Made by a program: the position numbers and the translations under genes. 63,719 nt of DNA from a virus, in the IMG/VR virus record IMGVR_UViG_3300038441_001768, positions 1-63,719 of that record; one strand, given 5' to 3'. Shown in pieces: positions 44,001 through 51,954 of the stretch. Under the pieces are notes generated by a model that saw nothing but the letters and a program-made list of their open reading frames with translations, made no database searches and was not told the origin of the DNA. How positions within the stretch are numbered: the stretch's first letter is position 1; every line of letters starts with the position of its first letter.

Positions 44001-44377
44001 ACGGCACGTCGATCAACCCGCTCGCCAACATCTACTCCTCGATGCGGTACGCGCTGTCGGCGTACGGCTCGCTGCCCCGGGCATACAACCGGCCCGGCGG
44101 CTACGCACTGGGCACCGACGGCTCCGCGCCGGGCTGGCACTGGACGGGCGAGCTGGGCCCGGAGCTGATGAAGCTGCCCGCCGGGACCCGCATCCGCAGC
44201 CACCGCGCCTCGCTGCGCCAGGCCGCCGCGCCCACCGGCGGGGGCGTGGTCCACCTGACCGTGGAGAACCACGGGGTGATCGGCTCCCGCCGGGAGACGG
44301 AGGACTGGCTGGTGTCGTCCCTGGACCAGCTCCGCCGTAAAGGCCGTCTGCCCAAGGCGCTGGGAGGGACCGCCTGA
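41012..44377 (+). CDS. Tape measure protein with lytic transglycosylase domain
   Basis: A 1121-residue protein, ATG 41012. N-terminal helices (VRIDADTSPAMKAVKGLG, AEEAQEKATIAKANAQ), hydrophobic segments near 350-500, four 45-residue repeats near 532-690, then an SLT-type lysozyme-like domain near 925-1040 (RMNQESGGNPRAVN with catalytic Glu, YPSVGLMQVIRPTFQAH). It sets tail length and should help wall penetration. Overlaps the next start by one base. Confidence 0.92.
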   Translation: MAGVLIGTGFVRIDADTSPAMKAVKGLGSIGASALSTAILPVTAAVTAGVGAMTASLMSAGAAAGGFAAAVVPQFQKITEAGEKLDAAEEAQEKATIAKANAQKLAKDMGVKYGQQIKITADMSAEAKAKAQEYNRALGEVTTTTNTARRSQAIYDEKMKAMTPATRETAKAFEGLKDDIDKWSDSLSGTTMPIFTAGINKLREMLPKLTPFVRIASREIKEFTASLGEGQAGRVFREFGANLQGNAGSALGNFLESVKNITVGVVGMVNAFMPAQSEVSGGLVELTQRFADFGAGLGKSESFALFMERARAAVPALSEFGSALADIASAAGPMGGFGLLMLQVFAQIVAAIPTPVLKLLVPAILAVNAALKLYRIYQAAATAATWLFRTSVTAASGAVYASRATMIAHRVTLVASAAASRAAAAATWLHTTAMRVGRAAMLAFRYAMVAVRLAVVLTTAAFRVLAVAMISSPIGIVIGLLVALGAVFVLLWKKSETFRNIVKGALGGIADAARAVGAWFSGPFVNFFTGAWDWLRDKVFGPIGRFFTQKLPAAAGALRTKVEMAWRVMVANVLAVWLGLKDQVLSPIGRFFTKTIPGWAGTARDRVVGAWTGLRDRLAGVYESVRNRVFAPIGDFFTRRIPTGARNARDKVTGAWRSLRDGLADAYGSIRSRVFSPIGNFFTRTIPGWARTLRDKVKGYFREMRDGIGSIWSGIRSKTKAPVNWVLDKIWNKGLVNIWGKITSWIGLDNRLKPVKLLESGGTVGPREPMGVFNRPTAIVGEGNTTRPEYVIPTDPRYGSRARALWQAAGHHLGIPMMESGGILGSIKGAIGSALEKGANFGKGALDFLSNPVGKAKDLLMGPLKRITAAIGKSPWARMAARIPRMAVDGLIRAVRSVGTDLLGFGGGGGNVDIGGSGVKRWSGVVQQALRLVGQPAAYTNITLRRMNQESGGNPRAVNLWDINAKRGYPSVGLMQVIRPTFQAHAGRFRKTGPFMYGTSINPLANIYSSMRYALSAYGSLPRAYNRPGGYALGTDGSAPGWHWTGELGPELMKLPAGTRIRSHRASLRQAAAPTGGGVVHLTVENHGVIGSRRETEDWLVSSLDQLRRKGRLPKALGGTA
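42606..43145 (+). repeat. Four 135-bp (45-residue) repeats in tape measure gene
   Basis: The motif (V/L)(F/L)xPIGxFFT recurs with its PIG codons at about 42635, 42770, 42905 and 43040, exactly 135 bp apart. Between them are IP-GWA-RD(R/K)V-GAW-LRD-type helices. The exact spacing suggests growth by unequal exchange, with a direct effect on tail length. Confidence 0.8.
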
Positions 44378-47300
44378 TGCCTATCGCCTTCCGTTCCGCA
44401 GGCGCCTCGGTCAAGGCCAACATCGGTGTGTCGCCCACCTGGCAGGTGGTCCCCATGCCCCCGGGCCATCAGGCCGGGGACCTGCTGCTGATCGTCCTCG
44501 CCTACGACAGCAACACCGGCCCCGCCACACCGGCCGGCTGGACGCTGCTGAGCAAGGCCAGCGCCGGGCAGACGCCGTCCGGGGCCAGTTACTCCCGGGT
44601 GCAGACGCGGGTCTACTACCGGGTGGCCACCAGCGGGTCGACCTCGGGTGCGCTGTTCACCTTCTCCCGGGAGCCGTGGCCGACGGGCAGCCCGTACGTG
44701 CTCGGGTTCGCGGTCGCCTACTCCGGGGTCGACCCGGCCGGGCCCATCGAGAAGTTCGCGGCCGTCGGCACCGCCGGCACGGCGTCCTCGCAGACGCACC
44801 CGCAGCTCACCACCGTGGCCGACGGGGACTGGCTGCTGACGCTGCGCACCGGCTCCGCCTGGGGCGCGCGGTCCACGACCATCGCCGGCGGCACCAACAC
44901 CAAGCGGGTCGACGACAACGACGGCATGGGCGAACTGTTCGCCTCGCTGTACGACTCCGACTCCACCATCACCCCCGGTGCGCAGGCGGTCCGCGCGACC
45001 TTCGCCACCGGCGGTGACGGCCTGTGCGCGGGCGGGTCCACGATGTGGTCCGTCGCCTTGAAGCCCGTCACCGTCGCCGCCTTCGCGCTGCCCGGCTCGG
45101 CCGCCGTGTCCGCGACGGCGAACAGCCCGACGGTGGTCACGCAGCCGGGTGGGTGGGACCTGTGCGGGGAGCAGGGTCTGCCCCGTTACCGGTTTGCCAT
45201 CGACTGGAGCGGTGACGGGACCATCGGAGACACCGAGGCGGTGGGCGCGGCGTACGCGGCTGACACCTTCGGCCGCAGCGTCACAGGCGGCTGGGGTACG
45301 GCCGACAGCGGTCAGGCGTGGTCGACGGGGTCCATCGCGTCCAACTTCTCCGTCAACGGCTCCGCCGGTGTGCACGCGGTGAGCACGCGCAGCGCGTCCC
45401 GCTTCTCCACCGTGCCCGCGTCCTCGCCGGACACGGACCTGCGCGTCACCTTCTCCGTCGACCAGACCGCCGCTTCGGACAGCATGTACGTGTACCTGAT
45501 GGCCCGGCACACCGACGCGAACAACTTCTATTTCGTCCGTGTGCAAATGGCGTCCACGGGTGCCGTCGTCCCGACGCTGCGCAAGCGGGTGGGCGGCACA
45601 GAGGTCGTCCTTGCCACCGGGGCCACCGGGCTGACGCACGCCGCCGGGGCGGCCTACGCGGTGCGGCTGCGCGTGGCGGGCAACCGGCTGCTGGCCAAGG
45701 TGTGGCCCGCCGGGAGCGCGGAGCCCGGCTGGCAGGTGTCCGCCACGGACCCCGATCTGACGGCCGCCGGGGCGGTCGGCGTGCGCACCCTTCTGGGCGG
45801 CAGCACGACCAACACGCTGCCGGTGACGTTCCTGTTCGACGATTTCACCGCGTCGTTCACGGCCGACACCGAGGACGTGACCGGGGACATCGTCTCGGAC
45901 GTGTCGGTGAGCTACGGCCGCGACCAGGAACGGCAGCTCAGTCCGGCCGCCGTCGGCTCCGCCGGGTTCACCGTGAACAACACCAGCCGGCGCTACAGTC
46001 CGGAGAACACCGGCAGCCCGCTGTACGGGGACCTGGACCCGGCCCGGCTGATGGGCGGGTCGGTGACGTTCAACGGCCAGACGTACCCCCTGTTCACGGG
46101 CCGCACCGACGACTACAACGTGCACGCGGACTTCGCCGACCGCACGGCGGAGTTCACCTTTCTCGACGGTCTCAACGATCTGGCGGGCGTGAAGCTGTCG
46201 ACGGCCGTCTACACGTCAATGCGCACGGGCGACCTCGTCCGCGCTGTGCTGGACCTGGCCGGGTGGACCGGAGGGCGGGACATCGACCCGGGCGCCTCGG
46301 TGGTGCGGTACTGGTGGCTGGAGGGCACCGACGCGCTGAGCGCCATCAACGACCTGGTGAAGTCGGAGGGCCCGCCGGCCGTCGCCTACGTCGCCCCGGA
46401 CGGGACGTTCGTCTTCCGGGACCGGCACCACCGGCTGCTGCGGCAGGCGTCGCTCACGTCCCGGGCGACGTTCACCGCCGGGCGGCTGGGGGACTGCGCG
46501 GCCGGGGCGCCCGCCGAGGGGTACGACTTCACCAAGCCGTTCACCTACGCCCACGGCTGGCGGGACATCGTCAACGTGGTGGCGTTCGACGTGGAGGAGC
46601 GCAGCCCGGCGCCGGTGCTGGAGGCGGTGTGGTCCGACGAGTCGACGTACAGCCTCGCGCCGGGGCAGTCGGTGGACGTCGCGGTCAACGTCTCGGAGCC
46701 GTTCGTGGGCGCGGTGCTGCCGGTGCTGGGTACGGACGTCACCTACTTCAGCTCGGGCGGCGGGGTGCCGTCCCTCCAGCTCGACCGCCGCTCGGGCGCG
46801 TCGGCGACGCTGACGGTGCGCGCGGTGGGCGGGCCGCTGGAGGTGACACGGCTTCAGCTCCGGGCGCGGTCGCTGGGGGTGCAGCGCACGGTGCGGGTGT
46901 CGATGACCGACCCCGGCTCGGTCGGCCGCCACGGGGAGCGGTCCTACCCGGACAGCGCGCCGTGGGCCTCGCCGGCGGACGCGGAGGCCATCGCCGGGAT
47001 GATCCTGCTGCACTACGCACGGCGGCGGCCCACGGTGCAACTCCGGATCACCTCCAGCGACCCCGCGCACTTCATGCAGGTGGTGCGACGCACCGTCAGC
47101 GACCGCGTCCGCATCGTCAACGAGGAGATGGGGCTGGACGCGGACTTCTTCGTGGAGCGGGTCGCGCACTCCATTCAGCGGTTCAACCGGGCGGGGCAGC
47201 CGCCGGTGCACTCGGTGGTCCTCGGCTGCGAGCGGGACCTGTTGGTCCCGGAGAACGTGTTCACGTTCGACCAGCGCGGCGCGGGGTTCGACCAGGGCGT

Positions 47301-47394
47301 GTTCGACCTGACGGTGGCGGACGCGGCCGACGAGGTGTTCGTGTTCGACGACCCGGTCCAGGGTCAGTTCGACGTCGGGAAGTTGGGCACATGA
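44377..47394 (+). CDS. Minor tail protein, probable distal tail/baseplate component
   Basis: A 1005-residue protein, ATG overlapping the tape measure stop. N-terminal 230 residues: beta-sandwich (WQVVPMPPGHQAGDLLLIVLAYDS; TPAGWTLL), a middle carbohydrate-binding-like sandwich (about 300-500), then a Dit/Tal-like region (DIVSDVSVSYGRDQERQLSPAAVGSAGF; RTAEFTFLDGLNDLAG). Position directly after the tape measure agrees. Confidence 0.8.
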   Translation: MPIAFRSAGASVKANIGVSPTWQVVPMPPGHQAGDLLLIVLAYDSNTGPATPAGWTLLSKASAGQTPSGASYSRVQTRVYYRVATSGSTSGALFTFSREPWPTGSPYVLGFAVAYSGVDPAGPIEKFAAVGTAGTASSQTHPQLTTVADGDWLLTLRTGSAWGARSTTIAGGTNTKRVDDNDGMGELFASLYDSDSTITPGAQAVRATFATGGDGLCAGGSTMWSVALKPVTVAAFALPGSAAVSATANSPTVVTQPGGWDLCGEQGLPRYRFAIDWSGDGTIGDTEAVGAAYAADTFGRSVTGGWGTADSGQAWSTGSIASNFSVNGSAGVHAVSTRSASRFSTVPASSPDTDLRVTFSVDQTAASDSMYVYLMARHTDANNFYFVRVQMASTGAVVPTLRKRVGGTEVVLATGATGLTHAAGAAYAVRLRVAGNRLLAKVWPAGSAEPGWQVSATDPDLTAAGAVGVRTLLGGSTTNTLPVTFLFDDFTASFTADTEDVTGDIVSDVSVSYGRDQERQLSPAAVGSAGFTVNNTSRRYSPENTGSPLYGDLDPARLMGGSVTFNGQTYPLFTGRTDDYNVHADFADRTAEFTFLDGLNDLAGVKLSTAVYTSMRTGDLVRAVLDLAGWTGGRDIDPGASVVRYWWLEGTDALSAINDLVKSEGPPAVAYVAPDGTFVFRDRHHRLLRQASLTSRATFTAGRLGDCAAGAPAEGYDFTKPFTYAHGWRDIVNVVAFDVEERSPAPVLEAVWSDESTYSLAPGQSVDVAVNVSEPFVGAVLPVLGTDVTYFSSGGGVPSLQLDRRSGASATLTVRAVGGPLEVTRLQLRARSLGVQRTVRVSMTDPGSVGRHGERSYPDSAPWASPADAEAIAGMILLHYARRRPTVQLRITSSDPAHFMQVVRRTVSDRVRIVNEEMGLDADFFVERVAHSIQRFNRAGQPPVHSVVLGCERDLLVPENVFTFDQRGAGFDQGVFDLTVADAADEVFVFDDPVQGQFDVGKLGT

Positions 47395-47405
47395 GGGAGG
47401 CAGCG

Positions 47406-47792
47406 ATGGGGATGGAAGTGCCGCAGGAGCGGGTGGCGGTGGCGAGGGCGTACGTGTACGCGGGGGAGTGGGTGGCGGACTGCCCGCGCCCCGGGGCCGC
47501 GCCCGACCGGGCCGGCTGCGGCAATGCGGAGTTCCTGCTGCGGCCGTCGCGCATGGGCGGGCCGAGGGACGCGGAGGTCGGGTTCTTCCTGTGCTCGTAC
47601 TGCGGGATGCAGGCGCCGGTCTCGTGGCCGGACGACCGGCACGCCATCCTCGCGGTGCTGGCCCGCAGGCCGGTGCCGAACACGCGGAACTGGTACCCGA
47701 CGGACCATCCGGTGGCGCTGCGTTTCGGCCTGCCCCACGGGCAGAGCGTGCGGGATCTGGAGGCGGAGGGTGAGGCGCACGGTGTGCGCTGA
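47406..47792 (+). CDS. Hypothetical protein in tail operon, zinc-knuckle
   Basis: A 128-residue protein; ATG 47406 follows GAGGGAGG and is preferred to ATG 47391. A CPRP...GCGN and CSYC pair make a four-Cys site near 25-65; the end is charged. Unknown function; likely not a virion protein. Confidence 0.6.
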   Translation: MGMEVPQERVAVARAYVYAGEWVADCPRPGAAPDRAGCGNAEFLLRPSRMGGPRDAEVGFFLCSYCGMQAPVSWPDDRHAILAVLARRPVPNTRNWYPTDHPVALRFGLPHGQSVRDLEAEGEAHGVR

Positions 47793-48018
47793 GGGCGTGC
47801 CTGCGGCCCCTGGAGGGCTTCGGGAAACGTTAGGCGCTATAAGGGTTAAGGTCGAAAATCCGCAGGTGGGGGCACACAGCAAGATCAGGTACCGCCGGTA
47901 CCGTGTTGTCAGGTTAACCGTGAAATTGGCCTCTCCTATACGTAATGGGGAGCACACGGTACCGGGAGTACCGAAACTAATTCGTTTCGATAAGCGTCCT
48001 TTGGAGGTGGCCTGAACG
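47793..48018. other. 226-bp AT-richer intergenic region with repeat element
   Basis: Between the tail operon and the tail-tip paralogues. Lower GC than its surroundings, no convincing gene, holds the second 85-bp inverted-repeat element and ends with TTTGGAGGTGG for the next gene. A promoter for the next genes is plausible (GCTATAAGGG near 47838). Confidence 0.7.
47888..47972. repeat. 85-bp inverted-repeat element, copy B (intergenic)
   Basis: Arms GGTACCGCCGGTACC (47888-47902) and GGTACCGGGAGTACC (47958-47972), two mismatches as inverted repeats, with complementarity extending inward (GGTACCGTGT / ACACGGTACC). The 55-bp core has the same GTTAAC, TGAAAT-GGCC and TATA in the same order as copy A at 3656. 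Confidence 0.8.
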
Positions 48019-48558
48019 ATGGCCTGGACCGCACCCATGACCGCCGTGGCCGGCGCGACGTTCAGCGCGAGCCAGTTCAACACCTTCGTCCGCGACAACC
48101 TGCTGGAGTGCCCCGCCGCCAAGGCGACGAGCGACGCCCAGTTCTTCGTCTCCACCGGGCCCAACGCCCTCGCCGCGCGACAGCTCGCGCAGGACTCCGT
48201 ACTCACCAGCCAGGGCACCACGTCGATGACCTACGCGGACCTCGCCACCGTCGGGCCCCGGGTGACCGTCCCCACCAGCAGCCGCGCGCTGGTCATGTTC
48301 TCCGCCGACCTCAACAACACCGTGAGCAACGGCGCCTCCACCGTGTCCGTCGGCGTCTCGGGCGCGTCCAGCATCGCCCCGTCCCCCGCCTGGCGCCTGG
48401 TCCGCGACGGCGCGGCGGCCGGCAACGTCTGGCGCATGGGCACGTCCCACCTGTTCGACACCCTGACCCCCGGCATCAACACCTTCACGATGAAGTACCT
48501 CGTCGGCTCGGGCTCCGGGACCTTCGGCAACCGCGAACTGATCGTCCTCCCCTTCTGA
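48019..48558 (+). CDS. Tail-tip or fibre-like protein, paralogue 1
   Basis: A 179-residue protein, ATG 48019 after GGAGGTGG. Begins MAWTAPMTAVAGATFSASQF and NTFVRDNL; the rest is beta-rich, ending GINTFTMKYLVGSG. About the same length and clearly similar at both ends to the next gene, so a tandem duplication. Likely a virion surface or receptor-binding component. Confidence 0.7.
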   Translation: MAWTAPMTAVAGATFSASQFNTFVRDNLLECPAAKATSDAQFFVSTGPNALAARQLAQDSVLTSQGTTSMTYADLATVGPRVTVPTSSRALVMFSADLNNTVSNGASTVSVGVSGASSIAPSPAWRLVRDGAAAGNVWRMGTSHLFDTLTPGINTFTMKYLVGSGSGTFGNRELIVLPF

Positions 48559-48567
48559 GGTGACCCC

Positions 48568-49104
48568 ATGGCCTGGACCGCACCCATGACCGCCATCGCG
48601 GGCTCCGTCTTCACGGCGGCGCAGTTCAACACCTTCATCCGCGACAACCTCGCCGAGGTCGCGCCCGCCAAGGCGACCACCCCGGGGTCCTGGTTCACCA
48701 CCGTCGCCACCAACCAGATCGTCGAACGCACCGCGAAGGTGGGCGTCGACCTGAGCAGCGGCACCACCACGTCCACGTCCTTCGGCGACCTGGACACCGG
48801 CCCCGGCCCGGCCGTCACCGTCGACACCAGCAACTGCGCCCTGATCCTGTTCTCCGCGTCCATGACGAACACCAGCGCGTCCTCGTCCCGCGTCGCGTTC
48901 GACATCAGCGGCGCCACGTCCATGTCCGCCTCCGACAACCGGGGCCTGGCCACCTTCGGCGCGGCCGGGGTCGGCCAGGTCGCCGGGAACGCGGTCTTCC
49001 ACAGCGACCTGACCGCCGGGTCCAACACCTTCACGATGAAGTACCGGGTCGCCGGCGGGACCGGAACCTTCCTGTCCCGGCGCCTGCACGTCATGCCCTT
49101 CTAG
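48568..49104 (+). CDS. Tail-tip or fibre-like protein, paralogue 2
   Basis: A 178-residue protein, ATG 48568 after GAGGTGACC. Begins MAWTAPMTAIAGSVFTAAQF, and ends SNTFTMKYRVAGGTGTFLSR like paralogue 1; the middle differs much more (VDLSSGTTTSTSFGDL against LTSQGTTSMTYADL). The conserved ends and variable centre suit an exposed domain. Confidence 0.7.
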   Translation: MAWTAPMTAIAGSVFTAAQFNTFIRDNLAEVAPAKATTPGSWFTTVATNQIVERTAKVGVDLSSGTTTSTSFGDLDTGPGPAVTVDTSNCALILFSASMTNTSASSSRVAFDISGATSMSASDNRGLATFGAAGVGQVAGNAVFHSDLTAGSNTFTMKYRVAGGTGTFLSRRLHVMPF

Positions 49105-49113
49105 GAGACGACC

Positions 49114-49596
49114 ATGCCAGCCGGCTACACCCCCGTCCGCGTCCACCACGACCACGACACCGGTACGTGGTACGCCACCCTGTCCGGCCGCGAGAGCACC
49201 CCGCCCCGGCCCCTCGCGGCCACCGACCGCGAGAGCGCGCAGACCGAGGCTGCTGGTCTGCTCACGCGCGCCGGGCTCAGCCTCGTCTCCGCCTGGACCT
49301 ACGGCGGTGACGACGAGGCGGGCGCGCACGCCGTGTTCGCCGAGGCCGGTTCGGGCGACGCCACCAAGGCGGGCCTGCTCGCCTTCTGGAAGGCCCACCG
49401 CGTGCTGCTGGCCAAGCTGAGCGTGGACGTCGCGGCGCTCCCCGCAGGCCAGCGCGCACTGCTGTTCAGTCAGGACGTCATGCTCATCGGGCTGGCCAAG
49501 ACTCTCGTGGACAAGGGCGTGCTGTCGGACGACGACCTGACGGCGGCCGTCGGTGCCGTCGGGGCCGCCGACTTCTCCTGGCTGACCGGGCTGTGA
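49114..49596 (+). CDS. Hypothetical protein after tail-tip genes
   Basis: A 160-residue protein, ATG 49114 after TAGGAGACG. N-terminal half a small alpha/beta domain (PVRVHHDHDTGTWYATL), C-terminal half helices (KAGLLAFWKAHRVLLAKLSVDV). Possibly a tail accessory protein. 4-bp overlap with the next gene. Confidence 0.6.
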   Translation: MPAGYTPVRVHHDHDTGTWYATLSGRESTPPRPLAATDRESAQTEAAGLLTRAGLSLVSAWTYGGDDEAGAHAVFAEAGSGDATKAGLLAFWKAHRVLLAKLSVDVAALPAGQRALLFSQDVMLIGLAKTLVDKGVLSDDDLTAAVGAVGAADFSWLTGL

Positions 49597-49925
49597 CCCC
49601 CGTGGACGGCTTCGCCGCTTTCCTCACCCCGACCCTCGGCGCCGGCGGCGTCGTGCTGCTGGTCGTGCTGATGGTGCTGCGCGGGGCGCTGGTGCCCCGG
49701 TCCACCGTGGACCTCGTCGTGCAGGACAAGGACCGGCAGATCGACGTCTGGCGCTCCCTCGCCGACGGCCGCAAGGAGATGATCGACCTTCAGCAGTCCC
49801 AACTGGACCTGCTGATGGGTACGGCCGTGACCACCGAGCGCGTGCTGGACGCCGTCTCCGAGGCGGCCCGCGCCAACCGTGAGGGAGGGGGCGGCCGTGC
49901 GCTGGCGCCGACACAAGGCGAGTAG
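49593..49925 (+). CDS. Single-pass membrane protein with coiled coil
   Basis: A 110-residue protein, GTG 49593. One membrane span (GGVVLLVVLMVLRGALV, residues 18-34), then a charged helix (VQDKDRQIDVWRSLADGRKEMIDLQQ). Common just before actinophage endolysins; probable lysis accessory. Overlaps the next gene. Confidence 0.7.
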   Translation: MTPVDGFAAFLTPTLGAGGVVLLVVLMVLRGALVPRSTVDLVVQDKDRQIDVWRSLADGRKEMIDLQQSQLDLLMGTAVTTERVLDAVSEAARANREGGGGRALAPTQGE

Positions 49926-50118
49926 GGCCGAAGACGAGCGGGCGGCCGAGGACGTCCGCGCGGCGGAGGAAGCGCTGCACGACCTGGAAGGCGACCTCGC
50001 CCGCGCCCGGGAGCGCACGGCGGTGATTTCGGAGATTTCGCGTACCCTGCGGCGGCTGGGTGAACGCAACCACTTCGCCCCGCTGATCAAGGACGCACTT
50101 GGGGGCAAGTTCCAATGA
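49897..50118 (+). CDS. Small coiled-coil protein
   Basis: A 73-residue protein; GTG 49897 follows GGGAGGGGG (GTG 49879 is longer). Mostly one charged helix (AEDVRAAEEALHDLEGDLARARE), ending near a small globular tail. In the lysis region, coupled on both sides. Function unknown. Confidence 0.65.
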   Translation: MRWRRHKASRAEDERAAEDVRAAEEALHDLEGDLARARERTAVISEISRTLRRLGERNHFAPLIKDALGGKFQ

Positions 50119-50432
50119 CGACAGGGGAGACGGTGAACCTGTGGGGCAGCATCCTCGCCCTGTCGGGAAGCCTCACCTTCGTCGCCGTCTACTCCCTGCT
50201 GGCGCGCTGGTGGCGTGACTCCGTCGGCCGGCTGCTCGTCATCAAGGCTCTGGCCATCTCCGCGTTCATGGCCATCTCCATCTGCGTCACCCTGCTCCGG
50301 GCGGACATCGAGGTGCTGCGCACCGTGCGCGGGGTCCTCGCCGCCCTGTTTGGGGCGCTGATGCTCTACCAGGCATGGCTTGTCGGCCGTACGCAGATCA
50401 AGGGAGCGCGCCGTGACACAACCGGCACCTGA
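50115..50432 (+). CDS. Membrane protein, probable holin
   Basis: A 105-residue protein, ATG 50115, 4-bp overlap. Three hydrophobic segments (about 8-28, 40-58, 70-92) and a basic C-terminus (GRTQIKGARR). Two genes upstream of the amidase, so the better holin candidate of the window. Confidence 0.7.
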   Translation: MTTGETVNLWGSILALSGSLTFVAVYSLLARWWRDSVGRLLVIKALAISAFMAISICVTLLRADIEVLRTVRGVLAALFGALMLYQAWLVGRTQIKGARRDTTGT

Positions 50433-50703
50433 CACGTTCCGTCCGCAACTTCCCTCCGTCGGGCGGATCGTCCACTACGTCAGCCACGGCACGCCGGTCC
50501 GCGAGGACGGCAGCCAGGCATACACCGCGCAGTGCCGCGCGGCCATCATCACGGAGGTGGAAGACCCTGCCGGGGAGGCCGGCGGAGGGATCGTTTCGCT
50601 GGCCGTGTTCAACCCGACCGGACAATTCTTCAATCAAGGGGTCTCGCACGTCGACCGCGAGCACATGGCGGGCGGCACCTGGCACTGGCCGGAGCGTGTG
50701 TGA
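50413..50703 (+). CDS. Hypothetical protein in lysis cassette
   Basis: A 96-residue protein, GTG 50413 after AAGGGAG, overlapping the holin gene by 20 bp. Beta-rich (IVHYVSHGTPV, RAAIITEVED, GGIVSLAVFNPTGQFF) with a final GTWHWPERV; this pattern is frequent before or inside actinophage lysis cassettes. Function unknown. Confidence 0.65.
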   Translation: MTQPAPDTFRPQLPSVGRIVHYVSHGTPVREDGSQAYTAQCRAAIITEVEDPAGEAGGGIVSLAVFNPTGQFFNQGVSHVDREHMAGGTWHWPERV

Positions 50704-51692
50704 TGTCGACGACCCCGCTGACCGCAGACCAGTGGCTGCGCATCCTGCGCGCCGAAGGCGTGAAGGTCTCCGAGTACCCGGGCTGGCGCACCCGCTCGCG
50801 CGACTCCGCCACGGGCCTCACCTTCGGCCCGGTGCGGATGATCCTCAACCACCACACGGCCGGCCGGAACTCCCGGGACATCGTCGCCAAGACAGGCGTC
50901 CCCGGCCTGCCCGCCCCGCTCGCACACATCCACCTCGCCAAGGACGGCACGGCCACGATGTGCAGCGCGGGCCGCGCCAACCACGCCGGGCCGATGGCCG
51001 TCAACGCCTACCAGTCCTTCCGCGACGAGCTGTCGGCGCACCCCGCGCCGTCCCGCGCGTCGGGCACCATCGACGGCAACGACGTCAGCTACGGCGTGGA
51101 GACGGAGAACCTGGGCGACGGCACGGACGTCTACCCGCGCGCCCAGTACGACGCGTGGGTGCGGCTCGACGCGGCCGTGTGCCGCCACCACGGCTGGACG
51201 GCCGAGTCTGTCGGATGCCACAAGGAGACGAGCGTGGAGGGGAAGATCGACCCGAAGGGGCCGGTCGAGGGGTACGGCACGCGCGGCCGGTTCACCTTCA
51301 CCCCGGACCAGTTCCGCCGGGACGTCGACGAGCGGCTGAAGCACGGGCCCGACTGGAGCCCCGGAGAGGAAGAGGACCCCATGGCAGGGATGACCAAGCA
51401 GGACATCTACAAGGCGGTGTGGGAGACGGACGCGATCACCGCGCCCACCAGCGCCGCCGACCGCAAGACGAACCCGACCTGGCAGCCGGCGAGCTACCTC
51501 AAGGACATCGGCAACCGGGTGCGGTCGATGGACAGCCGTCTCGCCGCGCAGTCCGCGACCATCGCGGAGCTGACCAAGACGGTCGCCGCCCTCGCCGCCA
51601 ACCGGCAGGACATCGACGAGGACGCGCTGGTCGCCCGGATTCAGGCGGCCATCGAGTCCATAGACATCCGGCTTGAGACCGGCGCGAGCTGA
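50703..51692 (+). CDS. Endolysin: N-acetylmuramoyl-L-alanine amidase
   Basis: A 329-residue protein, ATG overlapping the previous stop. Amidase_2/PGRP domain at about 20-200: zinc His in LNHHTAG, the H of CSAGRANHAGP and H in VGCHKETS. Ends with RFTFTPDQFRRDV. The C-terminal part (220-329) is helical with coiled coil (MDSRLAAQSATIAELTKTV) and probably multimerises. It cleaves the peptide from muramic acid in the wall. Confidence 0.88.
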   Translation: MSTTPLTADQWLRILRAEGVKVSEYPGWRTRSRDSATGLTFGPVRMILNHHTAGRNSRDIVAKTGVPGLPAPLAHIHLAKDGTATMCSAGRANHAGPMAVNAYQSFRDELSAHPAPSRASGTIDGNDVSYGVETENLGDGTDVYPRAQYDAWVRLDAAVCRHHGWTAESVGCHKETSVEGKIDPKGPVEGYGTRGRFTFTPDQFRRDVDERLKHGPDWSPGEEEDPMAGMTKQDIYKAVWETDAITAPTSAADRKTNPTWQPASYLKDIGNRVRSMDSRLAAQSATIAELTKTVAALAANRQDIDEDALVARIQAAIESIDIRLETGAS

Positions 51693-51705
51693 AGGCGGGC
51701 GGGCC

Positions 51706-51921
51706 ATGTCCCAGGAAGCACGCGTGCGCGCGTCCATCGACGAGGCGGTGGCCCGCGCCACGGCGCCGCTGGAGGAGCGCCTGGCGGCCGTAGAGGCCCG
51801 TCTGCGGACCGTGGAGGACGGCGGCGGCCGGACGTCCGCCCCGGAGCCCAAACGGCCGTCTGCGGGTCGTACGGCGCGGGTGAAGGGGTCTGCGGGGGAA
51901 CAGGCCGGGACCGGACAGTAG
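51706..51921 (+). CDS. Small helical protein after endolysin
   Basis: A 71-residue protein, ATG 51706. A charged helix (RASIDEAVARATAPLEERLAAVEARLRTVE), then a basic Pro/Gly tail. Role unknown. Confidence 0.55.
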   Translation: MSQEARVRASIDEAVARATAPLEERLAAVEARLRTVEDGGGRTSAPEPKRPSAGRTARVKGSAGEQAGTGQ

Positions 51922-51954
51922 CCGGGCAGTGGACCAGGGAACGGAGACCGAGGA

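Noticed and set aside
45318-47390. Long rightward frame over the minor tail gene
   Set aside because: Out-of-frame shadow; only its last part (47406-47792) looks like a real gene.
47524-48015. 163-residue frame through the intergenic repeat element
   Set aside because: No ribosome site, overlaps the 47406 gene, and the element part reads as simple Arg/Tyr sequence.
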